Shown here: in pieces, positions 34,704 through 38,206 of the stretch
How the letters are laid out: each line of letters opens with the position of its first letter
Numbering within the stretch: the first letter of the stretch is position 1
DNA from: a bacterium
GTDB taxonomy: Bacteria > Planctomycetota > UBA1135 > UBA2386
Length of the DNA stretch: 38,206 bases
Assembly (NCBI GenBank): GCA_024743115.1
Contig: JANSXC010000002.1
Location: 1 to 38,206, forward strand
Direction: 5' to 3'
Made by a program: the position numbers and the translations under genes
The notes under the pieces: generated by a model
What the model was told of the DNA's origin: nothing
The model's input: only the letters and a program-made list of their open reading frames with translations
Database searches by the model: none

Positions 34704-36245
34704 ATGAACTGGAAGATCCTCATGGCGGGCGTGGCCGTCCTCGGCCTCGGTGGCTGGGGCTGGGCCGTCGCGGGTGACGCGGAAGCGAGTGCCGGGCCGA
34801 ACGTCGGCCAGACCTACGCGGTCCGGCGCGGCGACCTCAAGATCTCGATCACCGAGAACGGCACGCTCGTGGCCAAGGAGTCGCAGAAGGTCACGCCCAA
34901 GATCCGCGGCGGCGGCAAGATCACGTTCCTGATCGAGGAGGGCAAGAAGGTCGAGCAGGACACGGTGATCTGCAAGCTGGACCCGACGCGGGTCGAGACC
35001 CGGATCGAATCGCTCGAACTCGAGATCCTGCAGTCGGAGTCGGGCCTGAAGACCGCGAAGACCGAGCTCGAGATCAAGGAGGTCGAGAACGTCGCCGCGG
35101 TCGCCAAGGCGAAGGTCGCGGTCGAGCGGGCGAATCAGGAGCAGGAGAAGTACCGTGACGGCGAGGCGCCGCAGCAGCGCAAGAAGCTCGAGGTCGCGAT
35201 CAAGGATGCCGAGACGGAGTTCAACCGCGCCAAGAAGAACCTCGATGACAGCAAGCTCCTGCTCCAGGAGAAGTTCATCAAGAAGTCCGAGCTCGAGGAC
35301 CACCAGATCAAGTTCGAGCGCGCGGTTGTGCAGAAGGAGGGCGCCGAACTCGACATGCGCATCTTCGAGAAATACACGCACCCGATGAAGCTCGATGACC
35401 TCGCCACGAAGGTGAAGGACGCCGAGCGCGAGCTGTCGACGACCGAGAAGCGGACCGAGTCGCAGTTCGAGCAGAAGAAGGTCGCGGTGACGCAGTCCGA
35501 AAAGCGACTCAAGGCACAGCGCAAGCAGCTCAAGGAGCGCAAGGAAGACCTCGAGAACATGACGATCAAGGCGCCGTGCCCGGGCATCGTGCTCTACGGC
35601 GATCCGCACCAACCCTGGTACCGCGAGAACATCAAGGTTGGCGGCGAGATCTGGGGTGGCCACACCGTCATGACGATTCCCGACCTGCGGGTGATGCAGG
35701 TCAAGGTCAAGGTGCACGAGGCGGACATCGACAAGGTCAAGATCGACCAGAAGGCGCGCATCACGATGGACACCTATCCCGGGCTCGTGCTCGAGGGGGT
35801 CGTGAGCAAGGTCGCTTCGGTGGCCGGTGGGCAGGGCAACTACGGTGGCTCGAGCGAGGTCAAGAAGTTCGACGTCGAGATCACGATCCAGGGCGAGGGC
35901 ATCGACAAGCAGATGCGGCCCGGCATCAGCGCGAAGGCCGAGATCGAGATCGAGACGCGCCCCGACGTGCTCTACGTGCCGCTTCAGGCCGTGTTCGCCG
36001 AGGATGGCGAGCAGTTCTGTCACATCATGGGCGAGGACAGCAAGCCCGTGCGCAAGAAGGTCGAGATCGGCCCCGCGAACGACAACTTCGTCGAGATCCT
36101 CAACGGTCTGGATCAGGGCGACGACGTTCTGCTCTACAACCCGACGCTGCCCGACGCGAACCCGGAGGAACAGGCGGGTGACGGCAAGGTTGGTGACGAG
36201 TCCGAGAACAGCGGCGATACCGGCAAGGGCGAGGGCAAGTCGTGA
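34704..36245 (+). CDS. Periplasmic adaptor (membrane fusion) protein, MacA/HlyD-like
   Basis: This is a 513-residue adaptor linking an inner-membrane transporter to TolC. An N-terminal membrane anchor (ILMAGVAVLGLGGWGWAVAG) is followed by the first half of the lipoyl/barrel domain (ITENGTLVAKESQKVTPKIRGGGKITFLIEEGKKVEQD). A long Lys/Glu-rich coiled-coil hairpin spans about residues 95-290. The second lipoyl half (TIKAPCPGIVLYG) and beta-barrel and membrane-proximal domains follow (VKVHEADIDKVKIDQKARITMDTYPGLVLEGVVSKV, RPGISAKAEIEIETRPDVLYVPLQAVF). A disordered acidic Gly-rich tail ends the protein. The hairpin is long, and the whole protein exceeds the roughly 370 residues of E. coli MacA. 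Its TGA overlaps the next start (GTGA). Confidence 0.93.
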   Translation: MNWKILMAGVAVLGLGGWGWAVAGDAEASAGPNVGQTYAVRRGDLKISITENGTLVAKESQKVTPKIRGGGKITFLIEEGKKVEQDTVICKLDPTRVETRIESLELEILQSESGLKTAKTELEIKEVENVAAVAKAKVAVERANQEQEKYRDGEAPQQRKKLEVAIKDAETEFNRAKKNLDDSKLLLQEKFIKKSELEDHQIKFERAVVQKEGAELDMRIFEKYTHPMKLDDLATKVKDAERELSTTEKRTESQFEQKKVAVTQSEKRLKAQRKQLKERKEDLENMTIKAPCPGIVLYGDPHQPWYRENIKVGGEIWGGHTVMTIPDLRVMQVKVKVHEADIDKVKIDQKARITMDTYPGLVLEGVVSKVASVAGGQGNYGGSSEVKKFDVEITIQGEGIDKQMRPGISAKAEIEIETRPDVLYVPLQAVFAEDGEQFCHIMGEDSKPVRKKVEIGPANDNFVEILNGLDQGDDVLLYNPTLPDANPEEQAGDGKVGDESENSGDTGKGEGKS

Positions 36246-36991
36246 GCGACCAGCCCGGACGTGCGCCGGAACCGGTCCTCGAACTCGCGGGGATCACCAA
36301 GGACTACGGCACCGCGGACAACCCCGTGCCCGTCCTGCGCGGCGTCGACCTGTGCGTGCTCGAAGGCGACTACGTTGCGATCGTCGGAGCGTCGGGATCG
36401 GGCAAGTCGACGATGCTCAACATCCTCGGTTGCCTGGATCGACCGACGGCCGGTTCGTACCGGCTGGTCGGCGAGGACGTCGCGACGCTCGACGACGAGG
36501 CGTTGTCACGGCTGCGCAAGACCAAGATCGGGTTCGTGTTCCAGTCGTTCCAGCTCGTGTCGCACCTGACCGTGCAGGAGAACGTCGAATTGCCGCTGCT
36601 CTATGCCCGGGTGCCGCGCAAGACGCGGCGCCAGCGTTCACGGGCACTGATCGAGAAGGTCGGGTTGGGTCACCGCTTCGATCACCTGCCGACGATGCTC
36701 TCCGGCGGTGAGTGTCAGCGTGCCGCGATTGCGCGCGCACTCGTCAACGAGCCGGCGCTCGTGCTCGCGGACGAACCGACGGGCAACCTCGATTCGCGCA
36801 CGAGCAAAGAGATCATGAAGCTGTTCGTCGAATTGCACGAACAGGGGCGGACGATCGTGATGATCACACACGATCTCGGTGTTGCCGCGATCGCGAAGCG
36901 CCGCATCACGCTGCGAGATGGCCAGGTGGCCAACGTCGATGGCGCTGCCGGGTCGGTCCGGCCCGAGGAGGCCGAATGTTCGGCGAACTGA
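36242..36991 (+). CDS. ABC transporter ATP-binding protein, MacB/LolD type
   Basis: This is a 249-residue ATPase starting at GTG 36242. Walker A is GASGSGKST (49-57), the Q-loop is FVFQSFQLVSHLTVQENVELPL, the signature LSGGECQRAAIARAL lies near 153 and Walker B is LVLADEPTGNLDSRTS. The H-loop His is in MITHDL. LTVQENVELPL and GNLDS are typical of the LolD/MacB export family. It powers the adjacent permease. It overlaps the permease start by 16 bases, so the two are translationally coupled. The separate ATPase and permease differ from E. coli MacB, in which they are fused. Confidence 0.96.
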   Translation: MSDQPGRAPEPVLELAGITKDYGTADNPVPVLRGVDLCVLEGDYVAIVGASGSGKSTMLNILGCLDRPTAGSYRLVGEDVATLDDEALSRLRKTKIGFVFQSFQLVSHLTVQENVELPLLYARVPRKTRRQRSRALIEKVGLGHRFDHLPTMLSGGECQRAAIARALVNEPALVLADEPTGNLDSRTSKEIMKLFVELHEQGRTIVMITHDLGVAAIAKRRITLRDGQVANVDGAAGSVRPEEAECSAN

Positions 36992-38206
36992 TCGTCGAGG
37001 CGCTGCGCAACCTGCAGCGCCACAAGCTACGTTCGCTGCTGACTGCGCTCGGCATCATCTTCGGGATCGCCTCGGTGGTCTCGATGGTGTCCGCGGGCGA
37101 GGGCGCCCGGCAGCAGATCCTCGCGCAGATCGAGGAGCTCGGCACGACGAACATCATTATCAACGCGCAGAAGCCGCCGGCCGAGGAGGACACCAAGAAG
37201 GCCAAGGGCAGCTACGTGCTGCGCTACGGTCTGACGTTCAAAGACCTCGATCAGATTCGCACGACGCTGCGTCCCGTGATCGCGGCGTTGCCCGTGCACG
37301 ACGTCAAGGACTGGCTGTGGTTCCGAGGTCGTCGCGTTGAGGCCAAGATCCACGGTGTCACGCCGGAATACTTCGAGCACCTGCAGATGCAGCCGATCCA
37401 CGGCCGCGTGCTGACTTCGACGGATGCGAGTGGGCGCGCGCGGGTCTGTGTCGTGCGCGCGCGCGTGATCCACGAGGCCAAGTACCTCGGCGATCCGCTG
37501 CAGCTCGACCTCAAGATCGGATCGCAGTTCTACCGCGTGGTGGGGGTGTTGCCGGACTTCACGACGAAGAATCCCGACCGCGAAGTGCTCGGGATCGATG
37601 ATCGGGCGCTCGAGGTCTACGTGCCGTTCGACACCGTCGTCGACCGGCTCGGCCTGACGCACTCGCAGTCGAACGAGGGCAGTCGAGAGACGTCGCGCGT
37701 CGAGCTGCACCAGATCGTCTGCCGGGTCGACGACGAAGGCAACGTGCCCGCAATGGCGCGATCGATTCATGCGATCCTCGAGAAGTTCCACGACCGCCGG
37801 GACTACTCGGTCACGGTGCCGATCGAGCTGCTGCAGCAGCGCGCAGCGACCCAGCGCACGTTCGACCTGGTGTTGCCCGTCATCGCCGGGATCTCGCTTC
37901 TCGTCGGCGGCATCGGGATCCTCAACATCATGCTCGCGAGTGTGACGGAGCGGACCCGTGAGATCGGCATCCGGCGGGCGATCGGCGCATCGCAGTGGGA
38001 CATCACGTTCCAGTTCCTCGTCGAGACCGTGACCCTCACGTTCATCGGCGGCGCGCTGGGCGTCGGGCTCGGCGTCGTCGGGGCCTACCTCATCGAGCAG
38101 GCAACCGAATGGCAGCCCGTGATCACGCCGTGGGCGGTGTCGCTCTCGATGGCGATCTCGTGCCTGACCGGCGTCGTGTTCGGGCTTTATCCCGCGCGTC
38201 GGGCGG
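36976..38206 (+). CDS. ABC transporter permease, MacB/FtsX type (3' end cut by window)
   Basis: From ATG 36976 the frame is open to the window end (410 codons visible). It starts with the MacB/FtsX N-terminal helix (IVEALRNLQRHKLRSLLTALGIIFGIASVVSMVSAGEGARQQI). A large periplasmic MacB-PCD domain follows (about 50-290, with TTNIIINAQKP, VHGVTPEYFEHLQMQPIHGR and GSQFYRVVGVLPDF). The FtsX helices are LVLPVIAGISLLVGGIGILNIMLASVTERTREIGIRRAIGAS and a later pair (TLTFIGGALGVGLGVVGAYLIEQ, AVSLSMAISCLTGVVFGLYPARRA). The last helix is reached, so only a few residues are missing. The system likely exports peptides, siderophores, macrolide-like compounds or lipoproteins; the cargo is unknown. Confidence 0.94.
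   Translation, partial: MFGELIVEALRNLQRHKLRSLLTALGIIFGIASVVSMVSAGEGARQQILAQIEELGTTNIIINAQKPPAEEDTKKAKGSYVLRYGLTFKDLDQIRTTLRPVIAALPVHDVKDWLWFRGRRVEAKIHGVTPEYFEHLQMQPIHGRVLTSTDASGRARVCVVRARVIHEAKYLGDPLQLDLKIGSQFYRVVGVLPDFTTKNPDREVLGIDDRALEVYVPFDTVVDRLGLTHSQSNEGSRETSRVELHQIVCRVDDEGNVPAMARSIHAILEKFHDRRDYSVTVPIELLQQRAATQRTFDLVLPVIAGISLLVGGIGILNIMLASVTERTREIGIRRAIGASQWDITFQFLVETVTLTFIGGALGVGLGVVGAYLIEQATEWQPVITPWAVSLSMAISCLTGVVFGLYPARRA

Overview
The window is GC-rich chromosomal DNA from a Gram-negative-type bacterium, most likely a member of the Planctomycetota. That placement is an inference. It rests on several genes together: an ECF sigma factor fused through a membrane segment to exported carboxypeptidase-regulatory-like domains, zinc-ribbon (MJ0042-type) single-pass membrane proteins, a DUF1080-like lipoprotein, a secreted glucose/sorbosone dehydrogenase, and a paralogous family of secreted proteins sharing a C-terminal signature. 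No tRNA, rRNA, CRISPR array, phage or insertion sequence was seen.

Layout. 1-1966 (+): end of prfA, a four-segment membrane protein, then prmC, which modifies release factors. 1984-3454 (-): a SIR2-like protein and a PilZ protein. 3551-5724 (+): ssb and a secreted PQQ-type sugar dehydrogenase. 5778-7529 (-): glnS with a Gly/Lys tail, divergent from a NapH/CcoG-like membrane ferredoxin (7592-9178, +). 9205-12648 (-): a probable operon of a small zinc-ribbon protein whose frame contains an internal TGA, a large secreted toroid protein and a DUF1080-like lipoprotein. 12707-13615 (+): an ATP-grasp ligase. 13639-16474 (-): an ECF sigma factor, a membrane anti-sigma candidate and a secreted protein, joined by 4-base overlaps. 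16629-20800 (-): hslU and two related zinc-ribbon membrane proteins. 20945-23209 (-): a beta-lactamase-fold hydrolase fused to an endonuclease/exonuclease/phosphatase domain. 23255-26227 (+): uvrB and a PPK2 kinase. 26308-32768: three copies of a secreted protein family (one a pseudogene) around the sigma-factor fusion gene. 33014-38206 (+): a TolC / adaptor / ABC ATPase / MacB-type permease efflux operon, cut by the window end.

The strongest novelty candidate is the gene at 12307-12648 (-). Two open segments, an N-terminal helix/strand domain and a C-terminal CxxC...CxxC zinc ribbon, lie in one frame separated only by TGA at codon 41. A perfect 6-bp hairpin with a GGUC tetraloop begins 15 bases after that TGA, the geometry expected of a bacterial SECIS element. 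It may be an undescribed selenoprotein; a nonsense mutation or sequencing error is the main alternative. Other unusual items are the beta-lactamase/EEP fusion, the membrane-tethered sigma factor, the decaying secreted-protein paralogs, and the ECF operon with a GGAACTT promoter-like element.
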